This document shows positions 9,737 through 17,865 of a DNA stretch of 64,000 nt, in pieces. The notes under the pieces were generated by a model, which made no database searches, was not told the DNA's origin, and worked only from the letters and a program-made list of their open reading frames with translations. This DNA comes from Achromobacter sp. Root83 (lineage in GTDB: Bacteria > Pseudomonadota > Gammaproteobacteria > Burkholderiales > Burkholderiaceae_B). Made by a program: the position numbers and the translations under genes. The number at the start of each line of letters is the position of its first letter. Position 1 is the first letter of the stretch. The DNA is taken from contig NZ_LMIU01000023.1 of NCBI RefSeq assembly GCF_001428845.1, positions 248,001-312,000 on the forward strand, read 5' to 3'.

Positions 9737-10426
9737 TTGATCAACGGAATCGCTCCCTTCGTCTGGATACTGCTGGGCGCCGTCGTCGTCCTGCTGCCCG
9801 GGATCGTCATGTTGCTGGGCCGGGGCGGCCCGCGCGACGAGCGTGGCCGCCGCCTGTTCCAGTTCCGGCCGGTGCGCCGCCTGTGCGGGCTGATGCTTGT
9901 GTGCCTGGGATGCGTGTCGGGGCTGCTGGCGCTGTCCCTGGTGCAATTCTTCAGGCTGACGGCCGATGAACCCGTCGCCCGCATCGACGTCCGCCAGCAG
10001 GCCGAAGGCCAGTTCCAGGTGAACGCCAGCGCGCCGGGCATCGGACCCAAGCAGTATGTGCTGTACGGAGACCAATGGCAGATCGACGCGCGCGTGGTTC
10101 GCTGGAGGCTGCCCGCCCTGATGGCGGGCGTGCCGCCGCTGTATCGGCTTGAACGCCTGTCCGGACGGTACAGCGACGCCGCGCGGGAAGCCTCGGCCAC
10201 CCGTTCCGTACACGCGCTGGACGACTGGCCCGCGCCGGACCTCGGTTCGCTGAAAAAGAGCTTTCCGAACTGGTTCCCCTTCGTCGATGTCCAATTCGGC
10301 AGCGGCGCCTATATGCCCATGTTCGATGGCGCCAAATACCAGGTCTTTCTGGACCCCCGGGGTGCGCTCTTCATCCGTCCGGACGGCGAGGCCACCGCCG
10401 AAGGCCTCAAGCGCCTGGGCTGGTGA
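9737..10426 (+). CDS. Conserved membrane protein of unknown function
   Basis: The 229-residue protein has two N-terminal membrane segments (about residues 7-26 and 50-70), with an Arg-rich cytoplasmic loop between them. A roughly 150-residue soluble part follows, probably periplasmic, with no Cys. It begins at a TTG codon at 9737; AGGA at 9724-9727 is well placed for it. I recognise the type as an uncharacterised envelope protein of Bordetella relatives, sometimes labelled an efflux-pump protein without evidence. No function is assigned. It sits alone between fghA and rpoH. Confidence 0.75.
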   Translation: MINGIAPFVWILLGAVVVLLPGIVMLLGRGGPRDERGRRLFQFRPVRRLCGLMLVCLGCVSGLLALSLVQFFRLTADEPVARIDVRQQAEGQFQVNASAPGIGPKQYVLYGDQWQIDARVVRWRLPALMAGVPPLYRLERLSGRYSDAAREASATRSVHALDDWPAPDLGSLKKSFPNWFPFVDVQFGSGAYMPMFDGAKYQVFLDPRGALFIRPDGEATAEGLKRLGW

Positions 10427-10526
10427 GCCGCCGACGATCGGCCGCGGCATTTCCCCCGGCACAGGCCCTGAAATAAATAGGGCCGCATGAAGAAATCGGA
10501 AACTTTGACGCGCCGCAATAGTCGAA

Positions 10527-10553
10527 TTAGCACTCCAATAACTAGAGTGCTAA
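10527..10553 (+). promoter_or_regulatory. CIRCE operator (HrcA site) upstream of rpoH
   Basis: The sequence is TTAGCACTC-N9-GAGTGCTAA with no mismatch to the CIRCE consensus. It lies 47 bp before the likely rpoH start, close to a TTGACG at 10505-10510 that may be a -35 element. HrcA represses heat-shock genes through CIRCE, so rpoH should be de-repressed on protein-folding stress. Confidence 0.93.
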
Positions 10554-10599
10554 CATCGAATCCATGTCGTTACCCCTTCGCTATCCGGAGACCCCCGCT

Positions 10600-11484
10600 A
10601 TGAAGCAACCCAGTACCTCGTTGGCCGCTTCCGGCAACGCCCTGGCGTTGGCCATTGCCAATCCGGGCGCTCTCGGCACGATCGACGCTTATATTTCCTC
10701 GGTCAACCGCCTGCCGGTCCTGTCCGCGGAACGTGAAACGGAACTTGGCCGCCGCCTGCGCGACCAGGAAGACCTGGGCGCCGCCCGCGAATTGATTCTG
10801 TCGCATCTGCGTCTGGTGGTATCGGTGGCTCGCCAGTACCTAGGTTACGGCCTGCCCCACGCCGATCTCATCCAGGAAGGCAACGTCGGCCTGATGAAGG
10901 CCGTCAAGCGCTTCGACCCCGAACGGGGCGTGCGTCTGGTGTCGTTCGCCGTGCACTGGATCAAGGCCGAAATCCACGAATACATCATCCGCAACTGGCG
11001 CCTGGTCAAGGTGGCAACCACCAAGGCCCAGCGCAAGCTGTTCTTCAATCTGCGCAGCATGCGCCCCGACGGCCAGACCCTCGATCCCGAACAGGTCGAT
11101 CACATCGCCCGCGAGCTGAATGTGCGCCGCGAAGACGTGAGCGAAATGGAAGTCCGCATGTCGGGCCGCGACATGTCGCTGGAAAACCAGGACGACGACG
11201 ACGACAGCTACGCGCCCATCGCCTACCTGTCCGACGAAGGCCGCCAGGAACCCACGCGCGTGCTGGAACGCGCCGCGCGCGACCAGCTTCAAAGTTCCGG
11301 CCTGACCGGCGCGCTCGATGCGCTGGACGCCCGTTCGCGCCGCATCGTCGAAGCGCGCTGGCTGCAGGACGATGGCGGCGCCACCTTGCACGAGCTCGCG
11401 CAGGAATTCGGCGTGTCGGCCGAGCGCATCCGCCAGATCGAAGCCGCTGCCCTGAAAAAGATGCGCGGCAACCTGGCATCGTGA
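10600..11484 (+). CDS. rpoH: RNA polymerase heat-shock sigma factor
   Basis: Sigma-32 directs RNA polymerase to heat-shock promoters. The 294-residue protein has region 1.2/2.1 (RLPVLSAERETELGRRLRDQED), region 2.2-2.4 (HADLIQEGNVGLMKAVKRFDPERG), the diagnostic RpoH box QRKLFFNLR near residue 145, and region 4 (GVSAERIRQIEAAALKKMR). The ATG at 10600 is preferred because GGAG at 10586-10589 is well spaced. An in-frame ATG at 10564 lacks a ribosome site and lies close to the CIRCE element. A perfect CIRCE site upstream indicates HrcA control, and a strong terminator follows. Confidence 0.95.
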   Translation: MKQPSTSLAASGNALALAIANPGALGTIDAYISSVNRLPVLSAERETELGRRLRDQEDLGAARELILSHLRLVVSVARQYLGYGLPHADLIQEGNVGLMKAVKRFDPERGVRLVSFAVHWIKAEIHEYIIRNWRLVKVATTKAQRKLFFNLRSMRPDGQTLDPEQVDHIARELNVRREDVSEMEVRMSGRDMSLENQDDDDDSYAPIAYLSDEGRQEPTRVLERAARDQLQSSGLTGALDALDARSRRIVEARWLQDDGGATLHELAQEFGVSAERIRQIEAAALKKMRGNLAS

Positions 11485-11510
11485 TCCGTTCTTGAGCTTG
11501 ACCGTGCGAA

Positions 11511-11536
11511 GGGCCGCTTTAGTGCGGCCCTTTTCT
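11511..11536 (+). terminator. Rho-independent terminator of rpoH
   Basis: GGGCCGC (11511-11517) pairs with GCGGCCC (11524-11530) around a 6-nt loop and is followed by TTTTCTTT. It lies about 27 bp after the rpoH stop. Confidence 0.9.
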
Positions 11537-11639
11537 TTGATGCTTTCGACCCGGATGATGGTCAATAAATTGATACAAATTTGGGGCGGGAATTCGGCGA
11601 TTTCCAGAAACTTAATGGGGATGGCACCACCTAACTTCA

Positions 11640-11756
11640 TGTAGACCGCGAACTTCGGTTAGCAGTCTTGTCATCCGTCTCGGCTTCTCCTCTTTCCCCT
11701 CCCCTATGAGACGGATGCTTGCGGGGCACCAATGCATATCGGTGCCCCGTTTTTTA
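11640..11756 (+). ncRNA. Candidate small RNA with a pyrimidine-rich loop and its own terminator
   Basis: Two hairpins lie in tandem after the rpoH terminator. The first has a perfect 10-bp stem, CATCCGTCTC (11672-11681) with GAGACGGATG (11708-11717), holding a 26-nt loop that is almost all C and U (UUCUCCUCUUUCCCCUCCCC). The second is an 8-bp stem GGGGCACC / GGTGCCCC (11723-11748) followed by GTTTTTT, a typical + strand terminator. No + strand gene ends here, so the terminator implies a separate short transcript. A loop rich in CUCC could pair with Shine-Dalgarno sequences. The 5' end is a guess; no clear promoter was identified. Confidence 0.55.
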
Positions 11757-11771
11757 TTTGCGCGTCGCGCT

Positions 11772-12611
11772 CTACGCCGCTTGTGCGCTGTCCGGCGCCA
11801 CCAGCGCCGTATGCCATAGCGCATCCTGCACACGGCGCACGCCCGTGGCCATCGATCCGTCCTGATAAAGCTTGATCCACCGGTAACCGGGCGCCATGTT
11901 GTCCACCACATGCTTGCCGTCGCGAATACTGAACTGGAAGCACGTCGACGGCGTGGCCAGCATGCGCAGATTGTGCCGGCGGCGGTCGAACTCATGATGC
12001 ACGTGCCCCCACAGCAGCACCCGGACCTGCGGCCAATGCGTCAGCCGCTTGAATAGCGCCTGCGGGTTGTCGATCATCATCGAGTCATGCCAGTGGCTGT
12101 CGATCTGCATGGGGTTGTGATGCATCGCGATCAGCGTGTGGCGGCCGGGCGCTTGCGCCAGCGCTCCTTCCAGCATGTCCAGTTGGCTGTCGGCCAAATG
12201 CCCGGCGTTCGAGCCGGGTACGGTCGTGTCCAGCGTCACCACGCGCCATGCGCCCACGTCCGTCACGGGCGCAGACCATTCGGGCAGTTCCTGCCGCAGC
12301 ACGGCCGGCTGGTCGTGATTGCCGGGCAGGCAACGGATGCTGGCGCGGTCGAGCGCGCCGGCCTTGGACAGGATGTCGGCAAAGCGGCGGTAGCCGGCGG
12401 CCTCGCCATCCTGCGACAGGTCGCCGGTGGCCAGCAGCAGATCGGGATGCTTGCCGTCGGCTTCGATCTGGCGCAGTACCGCGCGCAGGCTCGCATCGGT
12501 GTTGACGCCCAGCATCACCGTGTCGGGTTCACCGAACAAATGGCTGTCGGTCAATTGGACGAGCATGGCGGGCGCATCTAGCCGCCGGGGCAGGGAATGG
12601 ACGCGGGCCAC
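11772..12611 (-). CDS. Calcineurin-like cyclic-nucleotide phosphodiesterase (CpdA-like)
   Basis: CpdA-type enzymes hydrolyse 3',5'-cyclic AMP. The 279-residue protein has the complete metallophosphoesterase motif set: DSH near residue 22, GDLSQDG, GNHDQP, MHHNP and GHVHHE. The start is a GTG at 12611; AGGAG ends 6 nt before it. An internal ATG (MLVQLTDSHLF) is possible but has no ribosome site. The gene is divergent from an antiporter that carries a cyclic-nucleotide-binding domain, which supports a cAMP-related role. Class III phosphodiesterases can prefer other substrates, so the substrate is inferred. Confidence 0.8.
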   Translation of the reverse strand: MARVHSLPRRLDAPAMLVQLTDSHLFGEPDTVMLGVNTDASLRAVLRQIEADGKHPDLLLATGDLSQDGEAAGYRRFADILSKAGALDRASIRCLPGNHDQPAVLRQELPEWSAPVTDVGAWRVVTLDTTVPGSNAGHLADSQLDMLEGALAQAPGRHTLIAMHHNPMQIDSHWHDSMMIDNPQALFKRLTHWPQVRVLLWGHVHHEFDRRRHNLRMLATPSTCFQFSIRDGKHVVDNMAPGYRWIKLYQDGSMATGVRRVQDALWHTALVAPDSAQAA

Positions 12612-12807
12612 ATGCCGCTCCTGGAAAGTTCGCGTGATGCCACATTACCCAAAAAACATGGCGCGGCGCGTATCTCAAGTCTCTGTCGGGGTAACGAAAC
12701 GTGCGTTCCGCGTGACGCTCCGCCGCCCTCGGCCACGGGCATGGAAAAAAAGCCGCTATTCTTGTGGAACTTCACACACGTTTTGCGATCGGGACGCGGC
12801 CTTACCC

Positions 12808-15507
12808 ATGGATGTTGGTTTTCTTGTATTTGGCCTCGCGGGCCTGCTCACGCTGGTCTGCTTCATGCCGCCCTTGGCCGGCCGCCTCAAGCTGCCGTAT
12901 TCGGTGCTGCTTGCCATTGTCGGCTGTCTGCTGGGCATCATCATTCATGTCCACGGCTGGGCTCCCAGCTGGATCGGCGACTTCCTTGATTCGCTGGAAC
13001 GCTTCGAGATTTCCTCGGAGACTTTCCTCATGGTGTTCCTGCCGGTGTTGTTGTTCGAGACCGCGCTGTCCATGAACGTGCGGCGGCTGATGGACGACAT
13101 CGGCCCCATTCTGATGATGGCCATCGTGGCCGTGGTGGTCTGCACGGTGGTGGTCGGCGTCACCCTGGATGCCATCTCGCCGTATGGGCTGGTGGTCTGC
13201 CTGCTGCTGGGCGCCATCGTCGCGACCACCGATCCGGTGGCGGTGGTCGGCATCTTCCGGGAGGTCGGCGCGCCCAAGCGGCTGACGACGCTGGTCGAGG
13301 GCGAAAGCCTGTTCAACGACGCGGCCTCCATCGCGCTGTATTCCGTGCTGCTGGCGGTCTTGAGCGGCCACGGGGAATTGACGGTAAGCGGAATTTTCAA
13401 CGACTTCATCGTCCACTTCATCGGCGGCGGCGTGGCGGGCTTTGCCATGGGGCGGCTGGCGTGCTTCCTGTTCGCCTGGCTGCGCGGCTTTCCGACGGCC
13501 GAGATCACGCTGACCCTGACGCTGGCCTATCTTTCCTTTTTCATTTCCGAGCACTACCTGAATGTCTCGGGCGTCGTGGCCACCGTGATCGCGGGCCTGG
13601 TGGTGGGTTCCACCGGGCGCACGCGCATGTCGCCCACCACCTTCGAATACCTGGCCAGCGCCTGGGGCCAGTTCGGCTTCTGGGCGAATTCCCTGATCTT
13701 CCTGTTCGCGGCCATGCTTATTCCCAAGCTGATGGCCGCCGCTGAATGGCAGGAGGTGGTGCTGGTGGGCGTGGTGTTCGTCGTGACGCTGATCGCGCGC
13801 GCGATCGTGGTGTTCGGCCTGCTGCCGCTGCTGGGGTTGACCCGGCTGGGCACCAAGGTCAGCAACCCTTACAAGGTAGTGATGCTGTGGGGCGGATTGC
13901 GTGGCGCGGTGTCGCTGGCGCTGGCGCTGGCGGTCACCGAGCAGACCGGCGTGCCCGAAGAGGCGCGCCAGTTCATCGCCGTGGCCACCACCGGGTTCGT
14001 GCTGATGACCTTGTTCGTCAACGGGATCAGCCTTCGGCCGCTGATCAGCATGCTGGGGCTGAACCAGCTATCGCCGGTGGAGCGCACCATCCGCAACCAG
14101 GTGCTGGCGGTGGCGCTGGAAGACCTGCAGGGCAAGACGGACGAGGTGGCCAAGACGGAACACATCGGCAACGAGGTCCGCGACCGGATTCGCGCCGTGT
14201 TCGACGCCAGCCTGGCCAGCGTGCATGATGGCCAGGTCAGTCAGATGACCGACGAGCAGCGCGTGTCGGTGGGGCTGGCCATCGTGGCGCAGCGCGAAGA
14301 GGAAATGTTCTTCGACATCCTGAAGGCGCAGATCGTGGATTGGCGCATGGCGGAAGCGCTGCTGGCGCGGGCGGAACGGCTGGAAGATGCGATCCGGCTG
14401 GGGGGCGTGCCCGGCTTCGAGCGCGCCATCGTGGCCGACGTGCGTTATTCCAACGCCTTCCGCCTGGCCTTGCGCCTGCACTATGTGTTTGGGTTCCAGG
14501 GCTGGCTGGCCCGTGAACTGGGCCAGCGGTTCGCCAACCTGATGAGCAAGCGGTCGGTCGCGCAGCGCCTGATCGCCTTTGCCCGCGAACAGATTACCCC
14601 GCTGCTGGGCGAGGAAGCGACGCAGCGCATCGTGTCCCTGCATCAGCGCCGGCTGGACCTGATCGAAAACGCCATGCAGGCCCTGAACCTGCAGTACCCG
14701 TCGTACGCGCAGTGGCTGCAGGAAAGCTATCTGGGCCGCGTCGCCCGCGAACTCGAGCGCATCCGCTATCGCGACATGCTTGAACAGTTTCTGATCAGCG
14801 GCGAGGTCTACGCGGACCTGATGGAGCAATTGAAAAGCCGCTGGGCGCATATCGACAAGCATCCGCCGCTGGACATCGAAATGAGCGCGGCCGAACTGAT
14901 CAAGCGCGTGCCGTTGTTCGAGGGGCTGTCGCCCGATTCCCTGCGCGCCATCAGCAAGTTGCTCAAGCCGCGCCTGTCCCTGCCCGATCAGCGGGTCCTG
15001 ACCCAGGGCCGGCACGGCGAGGAAATGTGCTTCGTGGCGTCGGGCGCCGTGGCCGTCCACCTGCCTGACAACACCATGATCGAACTGGGCAGCGGCGAAT
15101 TCTTCGGTGAACTCGGCCTGTTGGGCGAACAGCAGCTCAACCCGGATGTGACCTCGCTGGGGTATAGCAAGCTGCTGATGCTGTCTTCGCGCGACTTCCA
15201 CGCCCTGCTGGCGCGGGACGAAAACCTGCGCGAGCGCATTCAGGTGGTAGCCAAGCAGCGGCTGCGTGCCATCGAGGTCTGGAAACAGTTCTCGCAGGCG
15301 TCCAGTGCCGCGCCTGCCCCGACGCCCGCGCCGGTGTCGGCGCCCAGCCCGGCGCAGGCGGCCGAAGCCGCGGAAGCGGCGGGCGTCAGTGGTGCTTTGG
15401 CCGGTGAGGACGCGCGGGCGATCCGCGAGTTGCGCGGGGAAGATACCCGCGATGACGGCGCGCCCGGAGACACGGTGCTGGGAACGCCGGAAACGGCGCC
15501 CCGCTGA
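12808..15507 (+). CDS. CPA1-type Na+/H+ antiporter with C-terminal cyclic-nucleotide-binding domain
   Basis: The 899-residue protein has about 12 membrane segments in residues 1-410. They include the exchanger core motif TDPVAVVGIFREVGAPKRL near residue 140, then LVEGESLFNDAASIALYSV, whose Asp residues line the ion path. A long helical cytoplasmic stretch follows. Residues about 700-820 form a cNMP-binding domain (LFEGLSPDSLRAISKLL, then GEFFGELGLLGEQQ). The tail is a Pro/Ala-rich linker. It probably exports Na+ (or K+) for H+ under control of a cyclic nucleotide. The ATG at 12808 starts at the first membrane helix; longer frames upstream overlap the phosphodiesterase leader. Confidence 0.9.
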   Translation: MDVGFLVFGLAGLLTLVCFMPPLAGRLKLPYSVLLAIVGCLLGIIIHVHGWAPSWIGDFLDSLERFEISSETFLMVFLPVLLFETALSMNVRRLMDDIGPILMMAIVAVVVCTVVVGVTLDAISPYGLVVCLLLGAIVATTDPVAVVGIFREVGAPKRLTTLVEGESLFNDAASIALYSVLLAVLSGHGELTVSGIFNDFIVHFIGGGVAGFAMGRLACFLFAWLRGFPTAEITLTLTLAYLSFFISEHYLNVSGVVATVIAGLVVGSTGRTRMSPTTFEYLASAWGQFGFWANSLIFLFAAMLIPKLMAAAEWQEVVLVGVVFVVTLIARAIVVFGLLPLLGLTRLGTKVSNPYKVVMLWGGLRGAVSLALALAVTEQTGVPEEARQFIAVATTGFVLMTLFVNGISLRPLISMLGLNQLSPVERTIRNQVLAVALEDLQGKTDEVAKTEHIGNEVRDRIRAVFDASLASVHDGQVSQMTDEQRVSVGLAIVAQREEEMFFDILKAQIVDWRMAEALLARAERLEDAIRLGGVPGFERAIVADVRYSNAFRLALRLHYVFGFQGWLARELGQRFANLMSKRSVAQRLIAFAREQITPLLGEEATQRIVSLHQRRLDLIENAMQALNLQYPSYAQWLQESYLGRVARELERIRYRDMLEQFLISGEVYADLMEQLKSRWAHIDKHPPLDIEMSAAELIKRVPLFEGLSPDSLRAISKLLKPRLSLPDQRVLTQGRHGEEMCFVASGAVAVHLPDNTMIELGSGEFFGELGLLGEQQLNPDVTSLGYSKLLMLSSRDFHALLARDENLRERIQVVAKQRLRAIEVWKQFSQASSAAPAPTPAPVSAPSPAQAAEAAEAAGVSGALAGEDARAIRELRGEDTRDDGAPGDTVLGTPETAPR

Positions 15508-15509
15508 AC

Positions 15510-16316
15510 TCAGACCGCGCCCGCGGCCTGGCGCCGCATGATGTCCTCGATGAGCACCAGCGCCGCTTCCAGCGTGAATTCGCCTTCGATGATCCGGTGC
15601 ACCGCCGTGTCCACATCGATGGTGGCGATCTCCATGACTTCGCCGTCGCGGTTGGCGGGGCGGGCGTCCGCCGCCAGCACGCAGGTGCTGGTCAGCACAT
15701 CTTCCACCTGATAGCCCTCGGGCAGGCGGCGATGGATGCGCAGGATGGTGCGCAGGGGCGAACGGCGCGCCAGGTCCGGCTCGTCCAGGCCGGCTTCTTC
15801 GCCGCATTCGCGCACCAGCGCCAATTCCAGGTCCTCGCCGCTGCCGGCCAGACCGCCCACCAGGGTGTCCCACATACCGGGATCGGTTGATTTGCTGAGC
15901 GAACGCCGCGCCACCCACAGCCGGCCGTCCGGCGTCCAGGCGTTCAGGTGCACGGCCTTGGTCAGCAGACCCAGCGGCCGCACGGCCGCGCGTTCGATCA
16001 CGCCCAGCGCCTGATCGCCGTCCATAACGTCCAGCAATTCATCGCGCCAGCCCCGCAAGCAGTTGGCTTGGCGCAACAGTTCGGCCGCCTGTTTCAGCAC
16101 GGCGTCGAGCTCCTTGCCCGGCGCCATGCCCTCTCCGATGCGCAGTGCGGTGTCGTCCGAGTCCATGCGCGCCGCGCCGCGCAGCGCGTCGCAAGCGGCG
16201 TGCGTGGCCCAGCCGCAGCGGCGCCCCGCTATATATAGAGCGCGCGCGCCTTCAGGGGCGGGCTCCTGCGCACGGGCGCACAGGGCGGCATACAAATCGG
16301 ACAACTGCTTATGCAT
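15510..16316 (-). CDS. Nudix hydrolase with DUF4743-type N-terminal domain
   Basis: The 268-residue protein has an N-terminal DUF4743-like region (about 1-115) and a C-terminal Nudix domain. The complete Nudix box GLAGSGEDLELALVRE-CGEEAGL lies near residues 155-177, with every consensus Glu in place. Proteins of this architecture in yeast hydrolyse oxidised thiamine diphosphate, so a damaged-cofactor pyrophosphatase is plausible but not proven. It converges on the antiporter gene with only 2 bp between stop codons. Confidence 0.85.
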   Translation of the reverse strand: MHKQLSDLYAALCARAQEPAPEGARALYIAGRRCGWATHAACDALRGAARMDSDDTALRIGEGMAPGKELDAVLKQAAELLRQANCLRGWRDELLDVMDGDQALGVIERAAVRPLGLLTKAVHLNAWTPDGRLWVARRSLSKSTDPGMWDTLVGGLAGSGEDLELALVRECGEEAGLDEPDLARRSPLRTILRIHRRLPEGYQVEDVLTSTCVLAADARPANRDGEVMEIATIDVDTAVHRIIEGEFTLEAALVLIEDIMRRQAAGAV

Positions 16317-16428
16317 CGTGGCGCCATGGTGAGGATGTTGCCGACGATTTTATGCCACCCTGTTTACGGCGCGCGGTCAAGAGGGGCGGCCAGATGGGGG
16401 CGGGCCGGATGAATTCAAGGGCACTAAC

Positions 16429-16456
16429 TTACATCTGTTTGCGCGTCCGCTATAAT
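16429..16456 (+). promoter_or_regulatory. Promoter of the cytochrome oxidase cluster
   Basis: TTACAT (16429-16434) and a perfect TATAAT (16451-16456) are separated by 16 bp. They lie about 150 bp before the coxB start and so define a long leader. No FNR-like box was seen beside it. Confidence 0.6.
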
Positions 16457-16603
16457 CCGCCAGTTTCTTTGTGATTTCGAGTGGGAACGACAGGGCCGCT
16501 CTATCTCCCTGCAACGCCCTGCCATCTAATAATTGCGCGTTGCCCGGTTCCGGTGACTTCAGCCACCAGCGAATGGGCCTTCGCGCCGTATTTCGAGGTA
16601 AGC

Positions 16604-17761
16604 ATGAAGAAGTGGAGAGGGGTACTGGGGGCTTGTGCGATGCTGATTGGCAGCGTGGCCGGCGCTCAGGTGCAAAACATGCCCGGCGGTCCGAAGGTCA
16701 ATCAGCTCAACCTGCATGAAGGTGTCACGGCGATTTCGCGCGACATCATGTGGCTGCATTGGTTGCTGCTCACTATCTGTATCGTGATCTTCATCGGCGT
16801 CTTCGGAGTGATGTTCTACTCCATCTGGGCGCACCGGAAGTCGCGCGGCCACAAGGCGGCGACCTTTCACGAACACCTGGGCGTCGAAGTCGCCTGGACA
16901 GTCATCCCCTTCATCATCGTCATTGCCATGGCGTTGCCGGCCACCAAGACGGTTGTCGCCATGAAGGACACGTCCAGCGCCGACCTGACCGTCAAGGTCA
17001 CCGGCTACCAATGGAAGTGGGGATACGAGTATCTCGACGGCTCGGCCGCGGGCATCAAGTTCCTGTCCACGCTGGCTACCCCGCGCGCGCAGATCGAGAA
17101 CCGCGAGCCCAAGGGCCAGTTCTATCTGATGGAAGTGGACAACCACATGGTCGTCCCCGTGAACAAGAAAGTTCGCGTCGTCCTCACCGCCGCGGACGTC
17201 ATCCATTCCTGGATGATTCCCGACTTCGGCGTGAAGCAGGACGCCATCCCCGGCTTCCTGCGCGACGCCTGGTTCAACGCCGAAAAGCCCGGTATCTACC
17301 GTGGCCAGTGCGCGGAACTCTGCGGCAAGGACCACGCCTTCATGCCCATCGTCGTGGAAGTCCTGGCGCAAGCCGACTACGATAAGTGGGTTGAAGACCA
17401 AAAGAAGAAGATGGCGGCAAACGCCGACGATCCCAATAAAGAGTGGACGGAAGCCGAACTGGTTGCCCGCGGCGAAAAGGTTTTCGCGGCGAATTGCGTG
17501 GCCTGTCACCAGGCCAACGGCAAGGGCATCCCGGGCTCTTTCCCGCCCCTCGACGGAGACAAGGTTGTTCTGGGTCCGAAGGCGGAACAGATCAACACCG
17601 TGCTGAAGGGCAAGCCCGGCACCGCGATGGCGGCTTTCGGCGGGCAGCTCAACGATGTCGAGATCGCAGCGGTCATCAGCTATACGCGCCATGCCTGGAG
17701 CAATGCAGGCAAGGGGCAGGACCCGACGGTTCCACCGAAGGACATCGCGGCGGCGCGTTGA
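16604..17761 (+). CDS. coxB: Cytochrome c oxidase subunit II with fused cytochrome c domain
   Basis: Subunit II takes electrons from cytochrome c at the CuA centre. The 385-residue protein has a signal peptide and two membrane helices (about 45-68 and 87-107). The CuA site follows, in HSWMIPDFG and GQCAELCGKDHAFM, with both Cys, both His and the Met. A C-terminal class I cytochrome c domain has heme motif CVACH near residue 300, making it a caa3-type subunit. The ATG at 16604 has GAGG just upstream; an open frame back to 16481 lacks a ribosome site. It is the first gene of the oxidase operon. Confidence 0.95.
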   Translation: MKKWRGVLGACAMLIGSVAGAQVQNMPGGPKVNQLNLHEGVTAISRDIMWLHWLLLTICIVIFIGVFGVMFYSIWAHRKSRGHKAATFHEHLGVEVAWTVIPFIIVIAMALPATKTVVAMKDTSSADLTVKVTGYQWKWGYEYLDGSAAGIKFLSTLATPRAQIENREPKGQFYLMEVDNHMVVPVNKKVRVVLTAADVIHSWMIPDFGVKQDAIPGFLRDAWFNAEKPGIYRGQCAELCGKDHAFMPIVVEVLAQADYDKWVEDQKKKMAANADDPNKEWTEAELVARGEKVFAANCVACHQANGKGIPGSFPPLDGDKVVLGPKAEQINTVLKGKPGTAMAAFGGQLNDVEIAAVISYTRHAWSNAGKGQDPTVPPKDIAAAR

Positions 17762-17865
17762 TCGCGCACGCCCAGTCCCTTCACCGTAGAACCGGTTCCG
17801 TTTAGTTAGAGATACCCTGTCCGCTCCGTTGAACGGGGCGGGCACTCAGCAGGAAGGAGTCCATC

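Noticed and set aside
12763-12776. CRP-like site TGTGG-AACT-TCACA before the antiporter gene
   Set aside because: The half-sites are 4 bp apart and not the 6 bp that CRP needs, so it was not called even though a cAMP link would be attractive.
14068-15918. Minus-strand 616-codon frame spanning the end of the antiporter gene and part of the Nudix gene
   Set aside because: The same positions encode a clear cNMP domain and a complete Nudix box in other frames; the peptide looks like a shadow.
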